Origin: Jatrophihabitans sp.
GTDB lineage: Bacteria > Actinomycetota > Actinomycetes > Mycobacteriales > Jatrophihabitantaceae
Assembly: GCA_036399055.1 (NCBI GenBank)
Contig: DASWNX010000006.1
Location: 1 to 64,000 of the forward strand
Length of the DNA: 64,000 bases
Direction: 5' to 3'
The notes under the pieces were generated by a model. The model searched no databases and had not been told where the DNA came from. It was given only the letters and a program-made list of their open reading frames with translations. Positions 25,387 to 33,475 of the stretch are shown one piece after another. Position 1 is the stretch's first letter; the number at the start of each line of letters is the position of its first letter. The translations under genes and the position numbers were made by a program.

Positions 25387-25722
25387 CTAGGCCTTCAGGT
25401 CGACAAGTTGCGGCGCCGGGTCAGGACGGTTGGCTGAGCGGGGCCGGCTCGCGGCGGGCGCCCGGTCCAGCTCCAGTGAGATCTGGATCTGCAGCCGTAG
25501 CTGCTGATCGAGCAACGCCTGCGCGCGGGCGACCAGCTCGGCGGGAATGGGTGGCAGGACCGGTGGATGCCAGGGCGTCACCGGGGCCAGCAGCTCACCG
25601 CGCCGCAGGCCCTCCTGCAGCGCCGTCGTCTCCAGCTCGAGGTCGGCCAGCACCTGTTCCCAGGTGGGCGCGGCCGGAACCGGACCCACGCGCTCAGCCG
25701 AGCCAGCGAGCTGGCTAGCCAA
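25387..25722 (-). CDS. FliT-like small protein after fliS
   Basis: 111 residues, mostly helical (TWEQVLADLELETTALQEGL, then AELVARAQALLDQQLRLQIQ), with a disordered Pro-rich tail. Its start overlaps the fliS stop by eight bases. In other bacteria fliT, the FliD chaperone, follows fliS, so a chaperone role is a context-based inference; sequence alone does not settle it. Confidence 0.6.
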   Translation of the reverse strand: MASQLAGSAERVGPVPAAPTWEQVLADLELETTALQEGLRRGELLAPVTPWHPPVLPPIPAELVARAQALLDQQLRLQIQISLELDRAPAASRPRSANRPDPAPQLVDLKA

Positions 25723-26146
25723 CGCGGACTGCTTCCCGGCCGTCGGCCGCTACCGCCCCGCTGGACGGCACGCCGCCCTGCAACTGGGCTTCGGCCTGCT
25801 GCCAGCTGGCGCGCAGGTCAGAGACGATCTTGGTGACGGCTGCCAGCCGGCCCGGCTGCGGCTCGAGCACCTCGCCGATCAGCTCGCGCAGCAGGTAGGA
25901 GTACAGCGACGCGAGGTCGCCGGCGCCTGACCAGGCTGCGACGTCAAGGCTGCCCAGCAGCTCGGCGACGATCTGCTGGGCGTGCTGCAGGTGGTCCCGG
26001 GCGGTGGCGTCGCCGCAGTCCTGAGCAGCCTGAGCACGCTGGATGTCCAGCCACAACCGGTCATAGAGCAGGACGATGCGCCGGGCCGGCGTCGCGGTGG
26101 CAACGGCGTCGGCGAGGTAGCGGGCGCGGGCGGCGTCAGCTGGCAC
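25715..26146 (-). CDS. fliS: Flagellin chaperone FliS
   Basis: 143 residues, GTG start. The motifs ATPARRIVLLYDRLWLDIQR and LYSYLLRELIGEVLEP match FliS, the four-helix bundle that holds flagellin until export. It follows fliD by 65 bp and precedes the fliT-like gene. Confidence 0.92.
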   Translation of the reverse strand: MPADAARARYLADAVATATPARRIVLLYDRLWLDIQRAQAAQDCGDATARDHLQHAQQIVAELLGSLDVAAWSGAGDLASLYSYLLRELIGEVLEPQPGRLAAVTKIVSDLRASWQQAEAQLQGGVPSSGAVAADGREAVRVG

Positions 26147-26211
26147 GGGCGATCATCTCCTTCTTCGGTTGGCGCCGGCCCCGCGGGGGCGAGCGGTCAG
26201 GTCGTGAGGGG

Positions 26212-27507
26212 CTACTTGCGCGAGGCGGAGTTGGACTCGCTGAGCGCGGACAGCGCCGAGGTCAGGTAGCTGGAGGTGGCCTGCAACTTCTGCAATGCCA
26301 CTTCCATGGCCGTGTACTTGGACTGCATGGCGGTTCGCTGGCCTTCCAGCCGGGTGTCCCAGTCGGCGATCTGCTTGTTCAACTGACCGACCTGGGACGT
26401 GCCGGAGTTGATCAACGGGCTCAGGGTGACAGTGGAGCTGTTCATGGCCAGGCTGGACAGGGCGCCGGCCAGCGAGGTCGCGGCAGCCGCCTGGGCCTTG
26501 GCCGGGTCGGCCGCGTAGCCGGCGGCGAAGGCGGTGGCGTCGAAGGCAAGCGTGCCGGTCGAGGTCAGCTGCACGCCGATCGGGGCGAAGCTGGTTCCGG
26601 TGTTGTCGCCTCGGCTCACCGTCGACAGCACGCTGTTGGTGATCGAGTTGATCTGGAAGTCGCTCTCCAGCACCCCGCCCTTGCCGGTGTGCTTGCCGAG
26701 TTCGGCGAGAGTGGCGTTCGCGGCGTCGACCAGGGCTTTGATCTTGTCGCTGATCGCGGTGGCGTCGCTGGAGACCGCGATCGTCACCCCCGAGACGACG
26801 GCGCCGACGCTGAAGGTCACGCCGGGCACGACGTTGTTGAAAGTGTTGCTGCTGCTGGAGATGGTGTATCCGCCGGCGTTGGGATCACCCACCGCGATCT
26901 TGGCGTCCCGAGCCGCGACCAGGGTCTGCGGAGCGGTGTCGAGGCCGTTGACCGTGAAAGCGCCGGCTGCGCCGGTGGCCACCGAGGTGAACTGCAGCAG
27001 CGGGCCGGCGTCGGTGTTGACCACCGAGGCGCGGATGCCCAGCGCGGCGTTGTTGACCGCGGTCGCAACCGAGGCGGCGCTGCCGTCGGCCAACGTCAGA
27101 TGGTGGGTGACGCCGCTGGAGTCGACGACGTCGATGCCGTTGGGGGGCGAGGCGACCACGGCGCCCGCGGCTGCCACGGTGCTGATCTGGGCGGTGGCCA
27201 GCCGGATCACGTCGAAGGTGGTGGCTGAGCCTGAGGCCGCGGCCGAGGTCGTCGAGGCGATCACGGCCGTGCTGCTGGAGACCGCTTTGGTGGCGGCCCA
27301 GGTGCTGGCCTGCTTCACCGCGTCGGCGGCGGCCTGCAACGCGGTCAGCTTGGTGTTGATCGCCTGGTAGGCGGTGAGCACGCTCTGCTGCGCGGACAGC
27401 TGGTTCTTCAACTGCGTCTGCGGTTGCGCGGCCACTGTCATCAACTGCGAGATGAGAGAGGCCGTGTCGATACCGGAGGACAACCCGCCGATCGAGAACG
27501 CGCTCAC
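26212..27507 (-). CDS. fliD: Filament cap protein FliD
   Basis: 431 residues from GTG 27507, chosen because AAGGAG lies six bases upstream and the product then begins SAFSIGGLSSGIDTASLIS, the family N-terminus. FliD_N and FliD_C domains span the protein, with a helical C-terminus (ALQKLQATSSYLTSALSALS). It caps the filament and folds incoming flagellin. It lies just after the fliC hairpin, with no room for its own promoter. Confidence 0.95.
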   Translation of the reverse strand: MSAFSIGGLSSGIDTASLISQLMTVAAQPQTQLKNQLSAQQSVLTAYQAINTKLTALQAAADAVKQASTWAATKAVSSSTAVIASTTSAAASGSATTFDVIRLATAQISTVAAAGAVVASPPNGIDVVDSSGVTHHLTLADGSAASVATAVNNAALGIRASVVNTDAGPLLQFTSVATGAAGAFTVNGLDTAPQTLVAARDAKIAVGDPNAGGYTISSSSNTFNNVVPGVTFSVGAVVSGVTIAVSSDATAISDKIKALVDAANATLAELGKHTGKGGVLESDFQINSITNSVLSTVSRGDNTGTSFAPIGVQLTSTGTLAFDATAFAAGYAADPAKAQAAAATSLAGALSSLAMNSSTVTLSPLINSGTSQVGQLNKQIADWDTRLEGQRTAMQSKYTAMEVALQKLQATSSYLTSALSALSESNSASRK

Positions 27508-27532
27508 GTGCACTCCTTACCTACCGAGGCGC

Positions 27533-27566
27533 TCCGGCCGGGGCTCTTGTTCGAGCCCCGGCCGGA
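27533..27566 (-). terminator. Hairpin between fliC and fliD
   Basis: 14-bp perfect arms at 27533-27546 and 27553-27566 (TCCGGCCGGGGCTC and its complement) with a six-base loop. It lies 41 bp after the fliC stop and just 14 bp before the fliD ribosome site. Partial read-through would give high flagellin and low cap protein. Confidence 0.85.
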
Positions 27567-27607
27567 TCGCTTCAGCGGTGTTGCTGGTTGCTTGCTGGCA
27601 GGACTGC

Positions 27608-28441
27608 TTACTGCAGCAGCTTCAGGATGGCCTGCGGAGCCGAGTTGGCCTGGGCCAGCACCGAGGTGGCGGCCGAGGTCAGGATCTGAGCCTGGCTCAT
27701 CGCGGTGACCTCCGTCGCCAGGTCGGCGTCGGTGATGTTGGAACGCGAGGCGGTCACGTTCTGGATCGTGGTCTGCAGGTTGCTGATGGTGTAACCGAGC
27801 TGGTTCTGGGTGGCACCGATCTGCGACCGTGAAGCTGACACCGAGGCGATCGCGGCGTCGATGGTGCCGATCGCGGACTGGGCGCCTGCGGTGGTGCCCA
27901 CGTTGACACCCGAGACACCCAGGGTGGTGCTGTCCGAGGACGTCAGCGCCAGCGAGATCTGCTCACTGGCGGTGTTGTTGGCGCCGACCTGGAACACGCC
28001 GACCGCGGCGGTGTAGCTGCCGTCGAGCAGCTTGGTGCCGCCGAAGGAGGTCGTCGCGGAGATGTTGTTGAGCTGGGTGTTGAGGTTGGTGATTTCGGAC
28101 TGGGCGGCGGCCTGGGCGGCGGCGTCTTGCGAACCACCGTTGGACGCCTGGACGGCGAGGTCGCGCTGACGCTGCAGGATCTTCTGCACGGTCGCCAGGG
28201 CGCCGTCGGCGATCTGGGCGACGTTGGTGCCGTCCTGGGCGTTACGCACGGCCTGGGTGAGACCGTTGATCTGTGAGGTCAGGCCCTGGCTGATCGACAG
28301 GCCGGCCGCGTCATCGGCCGCCTTGTTGATCCGCAGACCGCTGGAAAGCTTCTCGAAAGCGTTCTGCAGCGAAGCCTGGTTGGCGGACAGGTTGCCGTAG
28401 GCGTTGAGGGCCCCGACGTTGGTGTTGATGCGAAGACTCAT
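27608..28441 (-). CDS. fliC: Flagellin
   Basis: 277 residues, a short flagellin in which the surface-exposed variable region is nearly absent. The N-terminal D0/D1 holds INTNVGALNAYGNLSANQAS and LSSGLRINKAADDAAGLSIS. The C-terminal D0 ends ANSAPQAILKLLQ. AGGAGG precedes the ATG. A sigma-28-type promoter lies about 80 bp upstream. FliS and FliW, both flagellin partners, are encoded nearby. Confidence 0.98.
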   Translation of the reverse strand: MSLRINTNVGALNAYGNLSANQASLQNAFEKLSSGLRINKAADDAAGLSISQGLTSQINGLTQAVRNAQDGTNVAQIADGALATVQKILQRQRDLAVQASNGGSQDAAAQAAAQSEITNLNTQLNNISATTSFGGTKLLDGSYTAAVGVFQVGANNTASEQISLALTSSDSTTLGVSGVNVGTTAGAQSAIGTIDAAIASVSASRSQIGATQNQLGYTISNLQTTIQNVTASRSNITDADLATEVTAMSQAQILTSAATSVLAQANSAPQAILKLLQ

Positions 28442-28517
28442 TTGGTTTCCTCCTGAAACAGAGTCCGGGTGACCCTTAGCGGGCCGGCCGATCCATCCGT
28501 GGATCAGCTCGTCTATA

Positions 28518-28544
28518 GGTTCGGCAGCCGGGGCGGCGACTTGA
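28518..28544 (-). promoter_or_regulatory. Sigma-28-type promoter for fliC
   Basis: TCAA (28541-28544), 15 bases, GCCGAACC (28518-28525) on the minus strand. The seven bases TCAAGTC at the -35 are identical in the flgN promoter. The predicted leader is about 70 bases. Confidence 0.75.
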
Positions 28545-28578
28545 GCGGTTAGCCGCTACTTTGTCGCGCGGGGCGCCG

Positions 28579-29526
28579 TCAGGCGATCGAAGAGCGGTCG
28601 AGCTGCTCGTGACGGCGCGGCGTCGCCGAGCCGTACTGCGCAGAGACCGTCTCGCCGAAGGCGTTTGACATCTTCAACCTGCTGGACAGGTTGCCGCGGG
28701 CGGCGACTGCCGCCGCGTAGCTGGCGACCCGGGCGCCGGCCCGGCCGGTCGGCTCGGCCGGCGTGGCGAGCTCAGGCTCGGCGCTGGCCAGGCCGTGGCG
28801 CAGCAGCTTGAGGGCCTCGGCGCGCAGCTGGGAGATACGTGACTCGGTGACGCCGAGCTCAGCGGCGATGTCTGCCATCTGCCGCTGCTCGAAGAAGTAG
28901 GCCTGCACGACGTGGCGCAGCCGCTCGGGCAGCTCGGCGATCGCGTCGTGGAGGTAACCCAGCTGCTCGCGGTCCAACACCAGTTGCTCGGGGCCGCGCT
29001 GGGCGTCGGGCACCATGGCGGCGCCGGTCTCGGGCGCGAAGCCCTGCAGGCTCAACACGCTGGCGCGGTGCACGTCGGCGTCGATGCTGCCGAGCTCGGA
29101 GACGCTGAAGCCCAGGGTGTCAGCGACCTCCTGCGGCCGGGGTGAGCGTCCCAGGGTCACGGCGAGCTGGTTGCGGGCGGCCTCGACCTCGCGGGCCCGG
29201 CCACGGACGGACCTGCTGGCCCAGTCCATCGAGCGCAGCTCGTCTACCAGGGCGCCGCGGATGCGGATCGCGGCGAACCGGGCGAAGGGCACCCCGCGCG
29301 ACTCGTCATAACCCTGCGCGCTCAGCACCAGCGCGGTCATCCCCGCCGAGGTGAGGTCGTCACGGCCGATGTGGGCCGGCAGCCGGGTCATGGTCTCGCG
29401 GACGATGTGTCCGACCAGGGCCAGGTTGTCCCGGACCAGGGTCTCCACGCCGAGGGGGCACGCCTTGGCGGCTGAACCAGCCGACGCGATCATCGACGGT
29501 GCGGAGGCCTTGTGACTCATCGTCAT
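28579..29526 (-). CDS. fliA: Flagellar RNA polymerase sigma factor FliA/WhiG family
   Basis: 315 residues from ATG 29526. Region 2 contains HIGRDDLTSAGMTALVLSAQ and FARFAAIRIRGALVDELRSM. Region 3 follows, then region 4 with ELPERLRHVVQAYFFEQRQM and the helix-turn-helix LGVTESRISQLRAEALKLL. This order matches sigma-28 proteins. An extra C-terminal tail of about 60 residues follows region 4 and has no recognised domain. It should read the TCAR-N15-GCCGAW promoters. Its own upstream region lacks that element. No flgM is in the window. Confidence 0.93.
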   Translation of the reverse strand: MTMSHKASAPSMIASAGSAAKACPLGVETLVRDNLALVGHIVRETMTRLPAHIGRDDLTSAGMTALVLSAQGYDESRGVPFARFAAIRIRGALVDELRSMDWASRSVRGRAREVEAARNQLAVTLGRSPRPQEVADTLGFSVSELGSIDADVHRASVLSLQGFAPETGAAMVPDAQRGPEQLVLDREQLGYLHDAIAELPERLRHVVQAYFFEQRQMADIAAELGVTESRISQLRAEALKLLRHGLASAEPELATPAEPTGRAGARVASYAAAVAARGNLSSRLKMSNAFGETVSAQYGSATPRRHEQLDRSSIA

Positions 29527-29605
29527 CGTTACTCTTCTCGTGGCAGTGGTGCTGCTGGGCATTTACGTACTTTGCTGTCGCACCGAATCGATTCCGACTA
29601 CTGGC

Positions 29606-29661
29606 GGTTAAGTTCGCCCCCGCTGACTTAACCCGGGCTTAATGTATTAGCTGCGTTAAGT
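29606..29661. promoter_or_regulatory. TTAA-box cluster upstream of fliA
   Basis: GGTTAAGT (29606-29613) and ACTTAACC (29626-29633) form a perfect inverted repeat with 12 bases between. GGCTTAAT (from 29636) and CGTTAAGT (29654-29661) add two further half-sites. TTAA is rare in this DNA, so four in 52 bp stand out. The cluster lies 80-135 bp upstream of fliA and within the divergent fliA/flgN control region. An operator for an unidentified flagellar regulator is likely. Confidence 0.5.
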
Positions 29662-29748
29662 TTCGGATACTCAGAGTCACTGTGATCTACGTCACTACGG
29701 CGTGTCGCTCGCGATGTCTGCTTTGACCCCTCAGCGGAGCCCAACCGT

Positions 29749-29775
29749 TCAAGTCCGGCAGCGGAGTGCCGATTA
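29749..29775 (+). promoter_or_regulatory. Sigma-28-type promoter for flgN-flgK-flgL-fliW-csrA
   Basis: TCAA (29749-29752), 15 bases, GCCGATTA (29768-29775). The start would be near 29782, 28 bases ahead of the flgN ATG. Confidence 0.78.
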
Positions 29776-29809
29776 GTTGCGTTGAACCCGAGGGGAGTGT
29801 GAGGTAGTC

Positions 29810-30319
29810 ATGTTGACGACTACGGGAAGTAAAACCATGGGGTTCTCCGAGGTATCGACGTTGCTGTGGCGCGAGCGCGATGCGCTGCAACTACTGCTCT
29901 TCAAGCTTGTCGAGGAGCAATTGATAGTCAGCGCTGGGCAGACCCGCTGGCTGGCTCAGGCCAACGACGAGATCGAAGCCGCTCTTGAGCAGCTGCGCGG
30001 AACCGAGGTGCTGCGGGCAGCAGAGGTCGACGCGATCGCCGACGACCTGCGGCTACCGGCCCCTCCCACGCTGGCTGAACTCGAGGCGCTTGCGCCGCAG
30101 CCCTGGGCGACGCTGTTCGGAGAGCACCGGCAGGCGTTGCTGCAACTGGTCGCCGAAGTGGAAGGCGCGACCGGTCACAACCGGGTGCTGCTGGCCGCCG
30201 GCGCCCGCTCGGTCCGCCAAGCGCTGCTCTCGGTCACCGAGACGGTGCAGACCTATGACTCCCACGGCTCGACCGCGGCCTCCCCCAACGGCCCGATGTT
30301 GATGGACGAGCAGGCATGA
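29810..30319 (+). CDS. flgN: FlgN-family chaperone for FlgK/FlgL
   Basis: 169 residues, nearly all helical. It has the FlgN-type start (FSEVSTLLWRERDALQLLLF, then KLVEEQLI) and AGARSVRQALLSVTETVQTY at the end. FlgN holds the hook-filament junction proteins before export, and flgK and flgL follow directly. GAGGT precedes the ATG; ATG 29837 is an alternative start. Confidence 0.88.
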   Translation: MLTTTGSKTMGFSEVSTLLWRERDALQLLLFKLVEEQLIVSAGQTRWLAQANDEIEAALEQLRGTEVLRAAEVDAIADDLRLPAPPTLAELEALAPQPWATLFGEHRQALLQLVAEVEGATGHNRVLLAAGARSVRQALLSVTETVQTYDSHGSTAASPNGPMLMDEQA

Positions 30320-30344
30320 GCGAGCGTCACAGCGAAGGCTCGTC

Positions 30345-31694
30345 ATGAGCAGCTCGTTCTCCGGCCTGACCAATGCCCTGGCTGCGCTCAACGTGCAGCG
30401 CTACGGCATGGAGGTCACCGGCCAGAACATCGCCAACGCCAACACCGCCGGCTACACCCGCCAGCGCGCCGAGCTGGCCGCGGTCGGCCCGGCGACCGGC
30501 GTGTCGGCCCTGTACGCCACCCAATCCCCGCACGGTTCGGTCACCGTCTCAGGAACCACCCGGCTCAACGATCCGATGATCGACGCCCGCGCCCGCGCCG
30601 AGCACGGTGACAACGGCTACCTGCAGACCACCACCACCGTGCTGTCCTCGGCCGAGGCGCTCTTCGACGAGCCGAGCGACCACGGCCTGGCCGAGCAGCT
30701 CAACGACTTCTGGAACTCCTGGGCCGCGGTGGCGAACAACCCCGGCGACCTCGCGGCCCGCAACGTGGTGCTGCAGAAGGCGGCCGGCCTGGCCAGCACC
30801 CTCAACCAGAGCAGCGCGGCACTGGACCGGCTGACCCAGTCGGTGTCACAGCAGGCCACCGCCGCCACCGTGAAGATCAACACTGCCGCCACCGCGCTCG
30901 CTCAGCTCAACGGCGACATCGCGGTGGCCACCGCCAGCGGCGCCAACGTCAACACCCTGGCCGACCAGCGCGACAGCCTGCTCATGACACTGGCCGACCT
31001 GACCGGCGCCCAGACCAGCATCGGGGCAAACGGCGCCGCCACCGTGACCGTCGGCGGGCAGAGCCTGGTCTCTGGCGTCACCGCCAGCGCCGTCTCCCTG
31101 AGCGGCAACCAGATCCTGGTGGGCGGCGTTCCGGCCGGCCCGGCCGGCGGCTCGTTGCAGGGGCTGGTCGACGGGCTGAGCACCGCCCTGCCCGGCTACG
31201 CCGCGCAACTGGACGCCGTGGCCGCCGCGCTGGCGAGCACCGTCAACGCCGATCAGGCCAGCGGCTATGACCTGGCCGGCAACCCCGGCGGGCCGCTGTT
31301 CGCCGGCAGCACTGCCGCCACCCTGTCGGTGGTGGTCACCAACCCCGCGAAGCTGGCCGCCTCCGGCTCCCCCGGCGGCAACCTGGACGGCTCGAAGGCA
31401 CTGAGCATGTCCCAGCTGGGCAGTTCCAACGCCGGCGCGGACGCCGCCTACCGCACCCTGGTGGGCACCCTGGCCACCGACGTCCAACGAGCCACCCAGC
31501 AGGCAACCGTCCAGCAGGCGGTCACCAACAGCGTCGACGCGCTCGCGCAGTCCTCCTCCGGCGTCAGCTTCGACGAGGAGACCACGAACCTGCTCACCTA
31601 TCAGCGGGCTTATCAGGCGGCTTCTCGGGTGTTGACCACGGTCGATGAGATGCTGGACACCCTGATCAGCCATACCGGAAGGGTGGGGCTGTGA
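30345..31694 (+). CDS. flgK: Hook-filament junction protein FlgK
   Basis: 449 residues. The N-terminal ALNVQRYGMEVTGQNIANAN and TAGYTRQRAEL motifs and the C-terminal SFDEETTNLLTYQRAYQAAS are diagnostic. It forms the first junction ring between hook and filament. The stop overlaps the flgL start (GTGATG). Confidence 0.97.
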   Translation: MSSSFSGLTNALAALNVQRYGMEVTGQNIANANTAGYTRQRAELAAVGPATGVSALYATQSPHGSVTVSGTTRLNDPMIDARARAEHGDNGYLQTTTTVLSSAEALFDEPSDHGLAEQLNDFWNSWAAVANNPGDLAARNVVLQKAAGLASTLNQSSAALDRLTQSVSQQATAATVKINTAATALAQLNGDIAVATASGANVNTLADQRDSLLMTLADLTGAQTSIGANGAATVTVGGQSLVSGVTASAVSLSGNQILVGGVPAGPAGGSLQGLVDGLSTALPGYAAQLDAVAAALASTVNADQASGYDLAGNPGGPLFAGSTAATLSVVVTNPAKLAASGSPGGNLDGSKALSMSQLGSSNAGADAAYRTLVGTLATDVQRATQQATVQQAVTNSVDALAQSSSGVSFDEETTNLLTYQRAYQAASRVLTTVDEMLDTLISHTGRVGL

Positions 31695-32575
31695 TGCTCA
31701 GGGTCACCGTAGGCTCGGCTTCGCAGGGCGCGCTGGCCGGACTGCAGGCAGGCGCCTCCCGGCTGGCCACGCTGCAGCAGCAGCTGTCCTCGGGCAGGCA
31801 GATCACCAAGCCCTCGGACTCCCCCACCGGCACGGTCACCGCGCTGCAACTGCGCTCCCAACTCAAGCAGCTCAACCAGCAGCAGGCCAACGCCACCGAC
31901 GCCCTCGGCTGGCTGACCACGGTCGACAGCTCCCTGAACAGCGTCACCAAGCAGCTGCAGCAGGTCCGCTCGCTGGTGCTGCAAGGCATGAACACCGGCA
32001 CCGGCAACACCACCTCAAACGAGGCGCTGGCTCAGCAGGTCGACCAGGCCCGGTCCTCGCTGCTGTCGCTGGCTAACTCCAGCTACCTCGGCCGTCCGGT
32101 GTTCGGCGGGACCACTGCCGGCGGCGTCGCCTTCGACACCTCCGGAAGCTATGTCGGTGACACCGGCACGGTCACCAGGACCGTCGGGGCGAACAACGCC
32201 ATCGACCTGAACAACCCTGGGACGGCGACCTTCGGCGCCAACGGCAGCAACCTCTTCGACCTGCTCTCCGACATCTCGGCGAAGTTGCGCACCAATCCGT
32301 CTGGGCTGGGTGCTGACCTGCAGCAACTGGACGCCCGGCAGATCAGCATCACCAACGAGCAGTCACTGGCCGGCGCCAAGTATCAAAGGATCCAGAGCGT
32401 GCAGAACACCGCGAGCACCAATCGCATTCAGTTGAGAACACAGCTGTCGGAACTGCAAGAGATCGACCTGGCCGATATGGCGATACAGGTGACTTCAGCC
32501 AACGCCGCCTATCAAGCCGCGCTGGCCACCACGGCGAAGGTCAGCCAGATCTCGCTACTGGACTTCTTGAGGTGA
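31691..32575 (+). CDS. flgL: Hook-filament junction protein FlgL
   Basis: 294 residues from GTG 31691 or 293 from ATG 31694. It has a flagellin-like N-terminus (AGASRLATLQQQLSSGRQIT) and C-terminus (IQVTSANAAYQAALATTAKV), joined by a beta domain containing YLGRPVFGGTTAGG. It overlaps fliW by four bases. Confidence 0.95.
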   Translation: MMLRVTVGSASQGALAGLQAGASRLATLQQQLSSGRQITKPSDSPTGTVTALQLRSQLKQLNQQQANATDALGWLTTVDSSLNSVTKQLQQVRSLVLQGMNTGTGNTTSNEALAQQVDQARSSLLSLANSSYLGRPVFGGTTAGGVAFDTSGSYVGDTGTVTRTVGANNAIDLNNPGTATFGANGSNLFDLLSDISAKLRTNPSGLGADLQQLDARQISITNEQSLAGAKYQRIQSVQNTASTNRIQLRTQLSELQEIDLADMAIQVTSANAAYQAALATTAKVSQISLLDFLR

Positions 32576-33051
32576 GCGTGAAGCACAGCACCGTCGTAGG
32601 AGTGAGCGTCGAGCCAGGTGGCGAGGTGAGCGCTCTCAAGCCGCGCTCCCGGGCTGCCACCCTTCCGGACCGGATCACCTTCGCGACACCGATACCCGGT
32701 TTCGAGGACGAGCGCGACTTCACCGTCTCGGCCCTGGACGCCCATGGCGTGCTCTACGCGCTGCGTTCGGCCAAGACGCCCGGCCTGCGGTTCGTGGTCG
32801 CCGCGCCTGGGCGGTTCTTCCCCGAGTACGCACCGCTGCTGGACGCCTCCGACGTCAGCGCCCTGGGGGTGGGCGACGACGACGAGGTCGTGCTGCTGGT
32901 GATCGTCACCGTGACCGACGGCCTCAGCGACGCCACCGCCAACCTGCTGGCGCCGATTGTGATCGCCGCTGACCGCGGCACCGCCCTGCAACTGGTGCTC
33001 AGTGACGCCGATCTGCCCCTACGCGCACCGTTGTTACAGCAAGCAGGCTAG
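32572..33051 (+). CDS. fliW: Flagellar assembly factor FliW
   Basis: 159 residues, GTG start. The core matches Fli[36 protein letters not shown], and [20 protein letters not shown]. In Bacillus, FliW binds and inhibits CsrA and is released when it binds free flagellin. The csrA gene follows 46 bp downstream. Confidence 0.95.
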   Translation: MSVKHSTVVGVSVEPGGEVSALKPRSRAATLPDRITFATPIPGFEDERDFTVSALDAHGVLYALRSAKTPGLRFVVAAPGRFFPEYAPLLDASDVSALGVGDDDEVVLLVIVTVTDGLSDATANLLAPIVIAADRGTALQLVLSDADLPLRAPLLQQAG

Positions 33052-33097
33052 CGTTGTCGGTGCCGGACCCGGCCCACTTGCCCGCTGGAGCGTCGCC

Positions 33098-33385
33098 TTG
33101 CTGATTCTGACCCGCCGTGTCGGCGAGAGCATCGTCGTCGGCGACGACATCGTCCTGACCGTTTTCGAGGTCCGCGGCGACGCGGTCCGGATCGGCATCG
33201 AGGCCCCCCGGTCGGTCAAGGTCAACCGCAAAGAAATCTACGAGGAAATCCAGCGATCCAATGCCCAGGCAGTCTCGAGCACAGACGACGCGGTCGACGC
33301 GCTGCGCGGCGCCCTGGGCGAGTCGGGCTCGAGCACGCCGCCGGCCGGCGGCGACGCCGCCCCCGCAGCCGGCGAACGACCCTGA
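33098..33385 (+). CDS. csrA: Carbon storage/translation regulator CsrA
   Basis: 95 residues from TTG 33098. The TTG is preceded by GGAG with seven bases of spacing and makes the product begin [19 protein letters not shown], exactly the family N-terminus. Residues 1-60 are CsrA, with [20 protein letters not shown] as its C-terminal helix. A 35-residue Gly/Ser/Ala tail follows. It is an RNA-binding repressor that in other species blocks flagellin translation, antagonised by FliW encoded just upstream. Confidence 0.93.
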   Translation: MLILTRRVGESIVVGDDIVLTVFEVRGDAVRIGIEAPRSVKVNRKEIYEEIQRSNAQAVSSTDDAVDALRGALGESGSSTPPAGGDAAPAAGERP

Positions 33386-33475
33386 CCGGTTCGGCGTGAT
33401 CCGGCTGTTTCGCTGCGACAGCGCCCGAGTTGTCCCTAAGATTGCGCCCGTGAGCGCGGCAGCGGCCGGTAGGCC

